From: Nitrosomonadales bacterium
GTDB lineage: Bacteria; Pseudomonadota; Gammaproteobacteria; Burkholderiales; Gallionellaceae
DNA length: 64,000 nt
Direction: 5' to 3'
Assembly: GCA_016214695.1 (NCBI GenBank)
Contig: JACRNY010000004.1
Coordinates: 1-64,000 of the forward strand
The position numbers and the translations under genes are program-made. Shown here piece after piece: positions 19,493 through 32,861 of this stretch. Every line of letters begins with the position of its first letter. Position 1 is the first letter of the stretch. Below the pieces are notes generated by a model that saw only the letters and a program-made list of their open reading frames with translations, had not been told where the DNA came from and made no database searches.

Positions 19493-21745
19493 ATGCATTA
19501 CACCAATCAGGACATGCTGTGGTTGATCGGTAGCCTGTCGCGCCTGTTCCGCATCCCTTTTGATGCACAGCTCGTCCGCCAGCAATTCCCGCCGCCGTAT
19601 TCGCGCACAACGCTGCTCTATGCATTGCAGGCGCTGGAGTTCAAGGTTGGCGAAATGGAATTGGATGTGGAGGGCATCGCCGCTTTGGAGCGGATGCCGT
19701 TCCCGGTGGTTGCATTTGTACGGGAGGATGAGGCCACCCTCTTTCCCAGCCCCGTGGATTCTTCCTCTCCCTCCGGGAGAGGGCATGGGGTGAAGGGCGG
19801 AAGAGGGGAGCGCGACAGCGCGGGAGAGGGTGATGCCGAGCCGGCATCAAAACCCGCCATCCCCGTTCTGCTGATCAAGGCCGATGAAGAAAGCGTGCTG
19901 TTCTTCCGCGCCGGGGCCGAGCAGCCGGAAACGGTGCCCCTCGCAGAATTTGGCAAGCACTTCCGCAACGACATCCTGCTGGTCGCGCGCGACACCGCGC
20001 CGACGACGGCCGATCTGGAAACGGAACAGTCGGCCTCCGCATCGCAATCTTCGCAGTCCGGCCATCAACCTTTCGGATTCCGCTGGTTCGTGCCGGAGCT
20101 GCTGAAGCACAAGCGCGTCTGGCGCGACATCCTCACCGCTTCACTCGCCATCCAGCTCGTCGGCCTGGTCACGCCGTTGTTCACGCAGGTCATCATCGAC
20201 AAGGTCATCGTCCACCAGACGAAGAGTACCTTGATCGCGCTTGCTGTCGGGCTGGTGATGTTCATGCTTTTCAACAGCGCCATGACCTGGCTGCGCCAGT
20301 ATTTTGTACTGCACACGGGCAACCGTATCGATGCAGTTCTCGGCAGTCGGGTGTTCCGTCATCTGCTGCACCTGCCGCTGCCATATTTCGAGCATAGACC
20401 CACCGGCACGCTGGTGGCGCGGTTACACGGTGTGGAGACCGTGCGCGAGTTCATCTCCGGCGCGGCGGTTTCGCTCTTGCTCGATCTGCCGTTCCTGTTC
20501 ATCTTCCTCGCGGTGATGTTCTGGTATAGCTGGCAGCTCACGCTGATCGCGCTGCTGCTGTTGTCGTTCATCACCGTGCTGAGTTTCGCCGTGACACCGG
20601 TGCTGCGCGACAAACTCAATCACCAGTTCCTGCTCGGTGCGAAGAATCAGGCCTTCGTCACCGAATACGTGGCCGGCATGGAGACCGTCAAGTCGCTGCA
20701 GATGGAGCCCGTGCTGGAACACAAATATGGTGACCTGTTGGCCAACTACCTTGCCGCCGGTTTCGCCACGCGCCAGATATCCAACAGCTACAACGTCGCC
20801 GCCAACGCGCTGGAGCAGGTCATGACCCTCTCCATCCTCGTAGTGGGCGCGCTGCTGGTGATGCAGAACGATGGTTTCACCATCGGTATGCTGGTCGCGT
20901 TCCAGATGTTCGCGGGGCGCATGAGCCAGCCGATGTTGCGTCTGGCCGGCCTGTGGCAGGAGTTCCAGCAGGCCGATATCGCTGTCAAGCGATTGGGTGA
21001 CCTGATGGATGCTCCGGTAGAGCCGCATGCATTGATACCGGTGCGAGCACGCGGTGCAGCAGGGGGAATGGTCGAACTCAGGGACGTCAGTTTCCGTTAC
21101 AGCGATAAACATCCTTATCTGTATCGCAACCTGGATATGACCCTCGCTTCCGGCAAGCTCACCGTGCTGATGGGGCCGTCCGGCTGCGGCAAGAGCACGC
21201 TGGCCAAGATGTTGCAGGGATTCTACTGGCCCAGCGACGGCAGCATCCTGCTTGACGGTTACGACATCCGCCACCTAGCCGCCAACGAGCTGCGCGCCAA
21301 TTTTGGTGTCGTGCCGCAGGAGACACGATTATTCTCCGGTACCCTCTACGAAAACCTCCAGTTGGCCAACCCGCACGCCAGCTTTGAAGAGATCGTGCAT
21401 GCCTGCAAGCTGGCCGAGATCCACGCCGTCATCGAACAGCTTCCGCAGGGGTATCAGACTTCCGTCGGGGAGAACGGCATCGGCTTGTCCGGCGGGCAAC
21501 GCCAGCGTATCGCAATCGCGCGGGCCCTGCTCAAGCGACCGCGTGTGCTGATCTTCGACGAGGCGGTGAGCAACCTCGACCAGACCACCGCCGAACACTT
21601 CGCGCATACGGTCAACAAACTCAAGGGCAAGGTCACCATGCTGTTCATCACCCACCAGTTGCCAAAGGCATTGCAGGTGGACGATGTGATCGAGTTCGGT
21701 GCTCGGCAAACGAAAAATCACACGCAAGGAAAAGCTGCCGCTTGA
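19493..21745 (+). CDS. Type I secretion ABC exporter (HlyB-like, C39-like domain)
   Basis: Inner-membrane ATPase-permease that would export the RTX lipases. The ATG at 19493 is preferred over the TTG at 19478 because AAAGAGG lies 5 nt before it; this gives 750 aa. An N-terminal C39-like domain (about 1-170) lacks the peptidase Cys, as in HlyB-type exporters that bind but do not cleave substrate. Six membrane helices follow (about 215-500). The nucleotide-binding domain has Walker A GPSGCGKST (about 561-569), signature LSGGQRQR (about 665) and Walker B VLIFDEAVSNLD. Residues about 83-120 are an extra low-complexity segment translated from a REP-like element. The HlyD-like partner is at 4640; no TolC gene is nearby. 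Confidence 0.93.
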   Translation: MHYTNQDMLWLIGSLSRLFRIPFDAQLVRQQFPPPYSRTTLLYALQALEFKVGEMELDVEGIAALERMPFPVVAFVREDEATLFPSPVDSSSPSGRGHGVKGGRGERDSAGEGDAEPASKPAIPVLLIKADEESVLFFRAGAEQPETVPLAEFGKHFRNDILLVARDTAPTTADLETEQSASASQSSQSGHQPFGFRWFVPELLKHKRVWRDILTASLAIQLVGLVTPLFTQVIIDKVIVHQTKSTLIALAVGLVMFMLFNSAMTWLRQYFVLHTGNRIDAVLGSRVFRHLLHLPLPYFEHRPTGTLVARLHGVETVREFISGAAVSLLLDLPFLFIFLAVMFWYSWQLTLIALLLLSFITVLSFAVTPVLRDKLNHQFLLGAKNQAFVTEYVAGMETVKSLQMEPVLEHKYGDLLANYLAAGFATRQISNSYNVAANALEQVMTLSILVVGALLVMQNDGFTIGMLVAFQMFAGRMSQPMLRLAGLWQEFQQADIAVKRLGDLMDAPVEPHALIPVRARGAAGGMVELRDVSFRYSDKHPYLYRNLDMTLASGKLTVLMGPSGCGKSTLAKMLQGFYWPSDGSILLDGYDIRHLAANELRANFGVVPQETRLFSGTLYENLQLANPHASFEEIVHACKLAEIHAVIEQLPQGYQTSVGENGIGLSGGQRQRIAIARALLKRPRVLIFDEAVSNLDQTTAEHFAHTVNKLKGKVTMLFITHQLPKALQVDDVIEFGARQTKNHTQGKAAA
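19764..19795. repeat. REP-like hairpin inside the ABC exporter gene
   Basis: CCTCTCCC (19764-19771) pairs with GGGAGAGG (19775-19782), and the tail GGCATGGGGTGAAGGG follows. The intergenic hairpin at 25431-25470 has the same build: CCCTTCTCCC stem, then GGCCGGGGATGAGGG. The copy lies in frame in the C39-like domain, encoding SSSPSGRGHGVKGG. Confidence 0.75.
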
Positions 21746-21772
21746 AGCGCTGGCTAAAACCAGAACCAATCA

Positions 21773-21810
21773 CACTTGGACAGGCTCAGGGCGAACGGAC
21801 TCGCCAAGTG
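21773..21810. repeat. Dispersed repeat framed by a 7-bp inverted repeat
   Basis: CACTTGG (21773-21779) pairs with CCAAGTG (21804-21810) around GACAGGCTCAGGGCGAACGG (21779-21798), the best-conserved copy of the dispersed repeat in this window. It fills much of the 85-bp gap between the convergent exporter and pgm genes and might act as a weak terminator. There is no clear T tract. Confidence 0.55.
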
Positions 21811-21830
21811 GGCAGGTTGAAAGGATCAAA

Positions 21831-25428
<3,598 letters not shown>

Positions 25429-25430
25429 CT

Positions 25431-25470
25431 CCCTTCTCCCGCGGGCGGGAGAAGGGCCGGGGATGAGGGA
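25431..25470. repeat. REP-like hairpin after recQ
   Basis: CCCTTCTCCCGC (25431-25442) pairs with GCGGGAGAAGGG (25445-25456), followed by the tail CCGGGGATGAGGGA. It starts three bases after the recQ stop. It has the same build as the copy inside the exporter gene. It may also act as a [21 protein letters not shown] or terminating stem. Confidence 0.8.
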
Positions 25471-25505
25471 CGGTGAAATATATCGCAGCATAGTTTCAAC
25501 CTAAC

Positions 25506-25603
25506 GCCCCTCACACTAACCCTCTGGGTGAAACAACTAGCCATTCGACTAGGCTGCAAACAACCGCAGCCAAGTCGCTGGTTATCCCGCCTGCGGGAGA
25601 GGG
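25506..25603. repeat. REP-like element split by a 60-bp hairpin insertion
   Basis: The outer parts, GCCCCTCACACTAACCCTCT (25506-25525) and CCCGCCTGCGGGAGAGGG (25586-25603), join to form a standard REP with an 11-bp stem CCCTCTCCCGC/GCGGGAGAGGG. Between them lie about 60 bp that fold on their own: GACTAGGCTGC pairs with GCAGCCAAGTC (one mismatch) and AACTAGC with GCTGGTT (one mismatch). So a palindromic element appears to have entered the left arm of a REP. Confidence 0.65.
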
Positions 25604-25698
25604 AAATGTTTGGCACATTCAAGATTGAAGCCGCCCGCCACTTAGGGCAAGATGCGGCCTCGGCATTTATCGTATCAACCAAACAATAGAGAACAGAC

Positions 25699-26400
25699 AT
25701 GGGCGCACAGTGGAAAGCCAGGCATAAGGAAGTCGCAGCGAACGCAAAAGGCAAGATATTCGGCAAACTCGCCAAGGAGATCATGGTCGCCGCCAAGGGC
25801 GGAGCCGACCCCGCATCCAATTCGCGCCTGCGTCTGGTGGTCGAACAGGCCAAGAAGGCTTCGATGCCAAAAGACACGCTGGATCGCGCCATCAAGAAGG
25901 GCGCCGGCCTGCTCGACGGTGGCGCACAACTGGAGCGTCTTGTTTATGAAGGCTTCGCCCCGCACCGTGTCCCGGTCATCGTCGAGTGTCTGTCCGACAA
26001 TATCAACCGCACCAAATCCAGCATGAACGTGCTGTTCCGCAAGGGCCAGCTCGGCGCGGAAGGTTCCGTCTCCTGGGATTTCGACTATGTCGGCATGATT
26101 GAAGCGACGCCGAATTCCAAAGACTCCGACGCGGAAGTCGCCGCCATCGAAGCGGGTGCGCAAGACCTGGAACCTGCCGACGAAGGCGCCACCCTGTTCA
26201 TCACCGACACCACCGATCTCGATGCCGTGTGCAAGGCGCTGCCCGCACAAGGCTTCACCGTGGTCTCCGCCAAGCTGGGCTACCGTCCCAAGAATCCCGT
26301 CACCATCGCCAACGACGCCGAACTCGAAGAGGTGCAAGCCTTCCTCGAAGCCATCGACGAAGACGATGACGTGCAGAGTGTGTACGTCGGACTGGCCTGA
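25699..26400 (+). CDS. YebC/TACO1-family protein
   Basis: A 233-aa cytoplasmic protein of the YebC family, whose members act as [15 protein letters not shown] regulators or help ribosomes through difficult sequences. The N-terminus [27 protein letters not shown] and the [19 protein letters not shown] region, split here for length, are typical. The MGAQWKAR start is the variant seen in the YeeN-like subgroup rather than the MAGHSKW form of classical YebC. The acidic C-terminus ([16 protein letters not shown]) is also standard. The ribosome binding site is weak. The membrane protein at 26412 follows by 11 nt and may share the [10 protein letters not shown]. Confidence 0.92.
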   Translation: MGAQWKARHKEVAANAKGKIFGKLAKEIMVAAKGGADPASNSRLRLVVEQAKKASMPKDTLDRAIKKGAGLLDGGAQLERLVYEGFAPHRVPVIVECLSDNINRTKSSMNVLFRKGQLGAEGSVSWDFDYVGMIEATPNSKDSDAEVAAIEAGAQDLEPADEGATLFITDTTDLDAVCKALPAQGFTVVSAKLGYRPKNPVTIANDAELEEVQAFLEAIDEDDDVQSVYVGLA

Positions 26401-26411
26401 ACGGAGGCAAG

Positions 26412-26750
26412 TTGGAGAAGCATCGCATCATCATCGGCTGGCTGTACGAAGCCATGGCCATGCTGCTGGCCGTATTCATCACCTTCGCCTGGCGGCGCGT
26501 ATTCAGCCCGGATGCGCCTGCAGGCGAAGCACAGATCATCATCTACGCCATCGCCGTTGCCGCATTGTTCTTCGCGCTCGGTCTCACCCTCATCCTGAAC
26601 TACCGGCGTTCGCACTGGATGTGCCTGCCGTTCTCGGTGGTCATCCTGATCTACTTCCCGCTCGGCACGGCACTGGGCGGGTATTACATCTGGTATTTCT
26701 GGCGATACGTTCGCCATCGGCAGAGTCAGGGAACAGACAAGCGCGATTGA
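26412..26750 (+). CDS. Small inner-membrane protein, three predicted helices
   Basis: A 112-aa hydrophobic protein of unknown function. It starts at a TTG (26412) 4 nt after GGAGG; no better-placed ATG exists before the first membrane helix. Predicted helices span about residues 8-27, 42-63 and 73-95. Short charged loops separate them and a basic C-terminal tail (YVRHRQSQGTDKR) follows. It lies directly after the YebC-family gene. No family recognised with confidence. Confidence 0.7.
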   Translation: MEKHRIIIGWLYEAMAMLLAVFITFAWRRVFSPDAPAGEAQIIIYAIAVAALFFALGLTLILNYRRSHWMCLPFSVVILIYFPLGTALGGYYIWYFWRYVRHRQSQGTDKRD

Positions 26751-26981
26751 ACTGGCGAGGTTCATTAGTTGTAAAAGTGATGAAAGCAAGCAGTTGAAGC
26801 GGCCCTGATGTGAATGAGGGAATCCTGCCTCAAGAACTGAAAATATTGACTGCGAAATTTTTCAGGAAGAAAATCCCCCGCAGCATCATCGAATTCAAGG
26901 ATTTAGAGCGGCATGTAAGTGATATAGATAACAAGCTTTGCGCGGCATCTTAGGCGTCTTACCTGGATGAGGGGAATGCAA

Positions 26982-28549
26982 ATGCAACTTGTAACGGCCG
27001 TACCTTCTGAGGTGAAGTTCAGAGCACGTGCTGACAGCCTGCGTTTTTCCCGCTGCGTGATGCGAGTCCTGTCGTGTCTGTTGTTCTTTCCTGTCATTTC
27101 GTTTGCGTCGCCGGATTGGTCCGACGAGGTCGTGTATTTCGTGCTCATCGATCGCTATGCCGACGGCGACAGCAGCAACAATCGCGGCGTCGAGCGCAAC
27201 AACCCCGGCGGTTTTCATGGCGGCGACCTGAAGGGCCTGACCCGGCAGCTGGACGATCTTGCCGATCTGGGCATCACCGCACTGTGGATCAATCCGGTGC
27301 AGAAGCAGATCGCCCAATGTCCCTATGCCAATGCTCCCGCCAAGCTGGGCCTCCCCGAATTCAAGCATTGCGGTTTTCACGGTTACTGGATAGACGATTT
27401 CAATGCGCTCGATCCGCATTTCGGAACAGCCGATGATCTGAAGAACCTGGTTGACGCGGCGCACAAACGGCATATCAAGGTCCTGCTCGATGTGGTCTAC
27501 AACCATGCCGGGTATGGCTCAAGTTACGAGTCGCGCCGGACATCGGACGGACAGGGCTGGATACGCTTCGGCGAGGGCAACTGCGAAGTCGATCCGGTCA
27601 CTTGCCGTGTGGGTGGCTTGCCAGACTTCAGGACTGAGCTGCCCGAGGTCAAAGACTATCTCCTCAAGGCGAACATCGATCTGGCCAGACAGGCCGGCGT
27701 GGACGGCTTTCGCCTGGACACCTACAAGCACATCGCGACCGACTTCTGGCTGGAGCACAGACGCCGCACGCGCGCCGAGATCGACAAGGATTTTTTCCTG
27801 CTGGCCGAACACTGGGGCGGCGATGCGAGATCGCTCGATCCGTATTTCGAAAGGGACGAGGTGGATGCCGGATTCGATTTCGGCTTCAAGGGCAGCTGTG
27901 AAGCGTTCGTGAACGGTCGCGGCCGCGCCATCGCCTACGGCAGCTATCTCGCTTCCCGGCACAAGGTGCGCAAAGGTTATCTGCTGGCGCACTATCTTTC
28001 CAGCCATGACGAACCCATGGCCTTGTCCAACCTGGGCAACGACAAGGAAAAATTCCGCATCTGCGCCGCCATCCAGATGACATCGCTCGGTTTGCCGGTG
28101 ATCTATTACGGCGAAGAGGTCGCGCGCGCGGGCAGCGAATGGCCGCTCAACCGCACCAACATGCCGTGGGGAGAGCGCGATATCAAGCCGGGGAAGGGGG
28201 CGGCGCGCGACGAAGCCATGCGCGACTACTACAAGCAACTGCTGCATATCCGGCATGACCACCCGGCACTGCGCCGCGGCGACTACGCGCTGCTGTCCGG
28301 GCCGCAGGAACCGCTGCTCGCGTTTGTCCGTCATGATGCGGCGAGCGGCGATAGCGTGCTGGTACTCGTCAATCGCGAGGACAAGGAATTGACGGCTGAT
28401 TTCGCATTGCCGGAAACATGGAACGGCAAAGCACTCACGGACGAGTTGAACGATAAACAGCAGGCGATCCCGGCAGGGCGTATAACGTTACCCATGGCAC
28501 CCAGGTCGGTACGCATACTCAGCGTTGTTTCAGGAAAGGCGGAACACTG

Positions 28550-28550
<1 letters not shown>
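26982..28550 (+). CDS. GH13 alpha-amylase family enzyme, exported
   Basis: Hydrolyses alpha-1,4-glucans, probably in the periplasm or outside the cell. Conserved GH13 regions are intact: DVVYNHAG (I), GFRLDTYKH with nucleophile Asp246 (II), LLAEHWGGD with acid/base Glu276 (III) and YLSSHDEP with Asp343 (IV). A hydrophobic segment LSCLLFFPVISFA ends in a plausible signal-peptidase site before SPDW. The start is uncertain. ATG 26982 has GAGGGG at good spacing but gives a long n-region; ATG 27060 gives a classical short signal peptide but has no ribosome binding site. Its stop overlaps the MalK start, placing it first in the maltodextrin operon. Confidence 0.9.
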
Positions 28551-29668
<1,118 letters not shown>

Positions 29669-29688
29669 CTTTCTTCGAGGAGAAAAAG

Positions 29689-30909
29689 ATGAAACAGCCA
29701 TTGCGGATCATTCTGGTAGCCGGCACCCTGCTCATGGCCGGACTCTTCACGGCGGCACAGGCAGCCGAACTGGTGCTGTGGCATGCGTACCGCGGCGCCG
29801 AGAAGAGCGCCATCGAAAAGGTCGCCAAGATGTACGAGGCGAAGATGCCGGGGACCAAGGTGGCCACGCTGGCCATTCCCTACGATGCCTACGCCGACAA
29901 AATCACTGCCTCCGTCCCGCGCGGCAAAGGGCCGGATGTGTTCATCTACGCGCAGGACCGACTGGGTGGCTGGATCGAATCGGGCAAGACGGTCGAGCCC
30001 GTCGGCTTCTTCATGGATGAGGCGACGCAAAAGCAGTTCCTGCCGGGCATGCTGGATGCGATGACCTACAAGGGCACGGTCTACGGCCTGCCGCTCAACT
30101 ACAAGAGCATCACACTGATCTACAACAAGGCGCTGGTGAAGACCCCGCCCAGGACCTCGACGGAGTTGGTGAAGCTGGCGAAGTCGCTGACCCATGCCGA
30201 CTCGGGCCGCTACGGTCTGGCCTACTGGTACACCAACTTTTATTTCCATGCCGCGCTGATGAATGCCTACGGCGGCCGCGTGTTCGACAAGGACGGCAAG
30301 CTGGTGCTGAATTCGAAGGAGACGGTCGCTTCGATCAAACAGATGATGAAGTGGTACAAGCAGGACGGCATCATGCCGACCGAGCCGTCCGAGACGCTGG
30401 TGTCCTCCATGTTCAACGAGGGCAAGGTGGCCATGGTGTTCAACGGCCCGTGGTTCATCGGCGAGATCTCGCCCTCCGTCGATTTCGGCCTGGCGGTGCT
30501 GCCGGTGATCGATGAAGCCGGCAAGAAACCGATGCGTCCCTGGCTGACCATCGAAGGTGCTTATGTCTCGGCCAGCTCGAAGCAGAAAGAAGCGGCTTAT
30601 GACTTCGCGAAATTCCTGGCCTCGGAAGAGGCCGGCCTGGTGCTGGCGCTGGAAGGGCGCCAGTTGCATACCAATGCCGCGATCTACAAGGATGCACGAG
30701 TCAGCAATGACGTGGTGCTCAAGGCTTTTCACGAGCAGTTGAGCAGCGCCGAGCCGATGCCCAACCGCGCCGAGATGACCATGGTGTGGTCGCCGGCGAC
30801 CACCGCGATGAACAAGGTGGTCAAGGGCAATGCCACGCCGGAAGCGGCCATCAAGGAAGCGAGCAAGGCGGTGCAGGACAGCATCAACGCCCTGCGCAAG
30901 GGACGTTGA
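29689..30909 (+). CDS. malE: Maltose/maltodextrin-binding protein, MalE-like
   Basis: Periplasmic solute-binding protein of ABC family 1. The ATG at 29689 follows CGAGGAG and gives 406 aa with a Sec signal peptide (hydrophobic core about 7-20, cleavage after AQA). The mature protein starts AELVLWHAY and contains the family-1 patterns YGLPLNYKSI and GKVAMVFNGPWFIGE seen in MalE-type proteins. No lipobox, so it is soluble. It lies 20 nt after malK and 31 nt before the permease gene. Confidence 0.9.
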   Translation: MKQPLRIILVAGTLLMAGLFTAAQAAELVLWHAYRGAEKSAIEKVAKMYEAKMPGTKVATLAIPYDAYADKITASVPRGKGPDVFIYAQDRLGGWIESGKTVEPVGFFMDEATQKQFLPGMLDAMTYKGTVYGLPLNYKSITLIYNKALVKTPPRTSTELVKLAKSLTHADSGRYGLAYWYTNFYFHAALMNAYGGRVFDKDGKLVLNSKETVASIKQMMKWYKQDGIMPTEPSETLVSSMFNEGKVAMVFNGPWFIGEISPSVDFGLAVLPVIDEAGKKPMRPWLTIEGAYVSASSKQKEAAYDFAKFLASEEAGLVLALEGRQLHTNAAIYKDARVSNDVVLKAFHEQLSSAEPMPNRAEMTMVWSPATTAMNKVVKGNATPEAAIKEASKAVQDSINALRKGR

Positions 30910-30940
30910 ACTTTAGCCGGCACGCCAGCGCGACCAGATC

Positions 30941-32860
30941 ATGAACATCACCGAACATCTGCAACGTTCCGCCGCCTTGGGCATGGGCATCGGCATGTTG
31001 CTGCTGCTGGTGCTCAGCAGCTGGATGTTCCGCTCGGAAGAGCTCGATCTGGGCGTGCAGCAGCGGGAACGTTCTGCCGTGTTGCAGGCGAACGCGCTGG
31101 TGCTGGCGGTCGCCGATACCGATGCGGTGGCGACAGGTGCGCGTGTGCGGCTGATGCAGCAGCAGAATCCGCAGATCGAGTCGGTGGTGATCATCGCCGG
31201 CACACAGATGCTGGCCTCGACCCGTGCCGAAGATGCGGCGCCGCGCCAGCTCAGGCGCGAGGAGAAGCCGCTGTACGACCTGAGCAACCTGATCCGCACC
31301 GCGCGCGAGACCAACCTCGGCGAGGAGGTGGTGCGCAAGAAGACCATCCAGATCGACGAACTGCCCAAGGGGCGCCTGGTGGTGACCTTGCCCTACCTGT
31401 CGGGCGGCGAATACGCGGGCATCCTGCAGATGCAGTTCCTTGTAGCGAAAGCCGCACGCGAATCTGGCTCCGGATACATGTCCGTGCTGCTGTTGTTCGC
31501 GGCCCTGTTGGTAGGGGCGTTGCTGCGCCTGAATGCGGAGAAGAGATTCGACCCGGCCAAGCTGCTCGCGCTCGCTGCATTCCTGCTGCTCGCGCTGTTC
31601 TACCAGCAGCAAGGGCAGGAGCGGCTGGAGCGGGTCATGATGCAGGACAACCGCGCCATCGCCGCGCAGTATCTCGCTGCCGCAGAGCAATACGACCGCC
31701 TGGGTTATCTGCCACTGCGGCGCGATGTGGCAGCGGCTAACCTGTGGGACACCGACCATTACCAGCGACCGCGCGGCATCATTGCGGCCGACGGTAGCGT
31801 GGTCGCCGAGGGCGAGGCGAAGCAGCTGGCGCAGCGCGCCGGCTTCATGCGTCCCATCCTGTGGTCCATCGACCTGCTGGCGGCGTGCGTCCTGCTGCTG
31901 TTCATCTACGGGTATGCAGCACGTGCCTATGCCGCGTTCCGGAAGCACCTCGATGCCTACCTCTACGTGGCACCCGCCATGATCGGCATGCTGGTGCTGG
32001 TGTTCTTCCCGTTCTCCTACGGCATCACGCTGGCGTTCACCGACACCACGCTGTTCAACGAATCGCTGCCCTTCCTCGATCGCCTGATCGGCTGGGGCAA
32101 CTTCAGGACCATCCTCGGCGATTTCAATATCTACCAGGAGACGGCGGACGGTTTCATCTGGAACTACCAGAACTTCTACTGGACGCTGATGGTGACGATC
32201 ATCTGGACCGTCACCAACGTCACCGTCGGCGTCACCGTCGGCTTCATGCTGGCGATGGCGCTGAACACCGAGGGGCTGCGCGGCAAGGCCATCTACCGCG
32301 TGCTGCTGATCCTGCCCTGGGCCATCCCCAACTACATCACCGCGCTGGTATGGCGCGGCATGTTCCACCCGCAGTTCGGCGTCATCAACCAGGTGCTGCA
32401 GATGTTCGGCATGGAACCGGTGTCATGGTTCGACGGTGTGTTCAGTTCCTTCATCACCGGACTGGCGACCAATGGCTGGCTGAGCTTCCCGTTCATGATG
32501 GTGGTGATCCTGGGCGCGTTGCAATCCATCCCGAAAGACATGTACGAGGCGGCCGAGGTGGAGGGGGCGAGCCGCTGGCAGCGCCTGCGCTACATCACGC
32601 TGCCGCTGCTGAAACCGACGCTGATCCCGGCCATCGTGCTGTCGGTGGTATGGACCTTCAACATGTTCAACATCATCTTCCTGGTATCCGGCGGCGAACC
32701 GGCGGGAGCCAACGAGATCCTGGTGACCAAGGCGTACAAGATCGCGTTCGAACAATACCAATATGCCTACGCGGCCGCCTACTCGACGGTGATCTTCATG
32801 ATTCTGCTGGTGTACGGTTTCTTCCAGACCCGCATCACCAAGGCGACGGAGTCGTTCTGA
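30941..32860 (+). CDS. malF: MalF-type permease with long N-terminal extension
   Basis: Inner-membrane permease subunit. The C-terminal half (about 345-639) matches MalF: AYLYVAPAMIGMLVL, then RVLLILPWAIPNYI, and the EAA loop EAAEVEGASRWQRLRYITLP that docks on MalK. The first 345 residues are unusual. One membrane helix (about 13-29) precedes a soluble, probably periplasmic, region of about 150 residues. Two helices follow (about 180-220), then a second soluble stretch of about 85 residues and another helix (about 311-327). The layout recalls the input part of a membrane sensor. E. coli MalF (514 aa) has instead a large loop between its third and fourth helices. The protein is intact with no frameshift. 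Confidence 0.88.
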   Translation: MNITEHLQRSAALGMGIGMLLLLVLSSWMFRSEELDLGVQQRERSAVLQANALVLAVADTDAVATGARVRLMQQQNPQIESVVIIAGTQMLASTRAEDAAPRQLRREEKPLYDLSNLIRTARETNLGEEVVRKKTIQIDELPKGRLVVTLPYLSGGEYAGILQMQFLVAKAARESGSGYMSVLLLFAALLVGALLRLNAEKRFDPAKLLALAAFLLLALFYQQQGQERLERVMMQDNRAIAAQYLAAAEQYDRLGYLPLRRDVAAANLWDTDHYQRPRGIIAADGSVVAEGEAKQLAQRAGFMRPILWSIDLLAACVLLLFIYGYAARAYAAFRKHLDAYLYVAPAMIGMLVLVFFPFSYGITLAFTDTTLFNESLPFLDRLIGWGNFRTILGDFNIYQETADGFIWNYQNFYWTLMVTIIWTVTNVTVGVTVGFMLAMALNTEGLRGKAIYRVLLILPWAIPNYITALVWRGMFHPQFGVINQVLQMFGMEPVSWFDGVFSSFITGLATNGWLSFPFMMVVILGALQSIPKDMYEAAEVEGASRWQRLRYITLPLLKPTLIPAIVLSVVWTFNMFNIIFLVSGGEPAGANEILVTKAYKIAFEQYQYAYAAAYSTVIFMILLVYGFFQTRITKATESF

Positions 32861-32861
32861 C

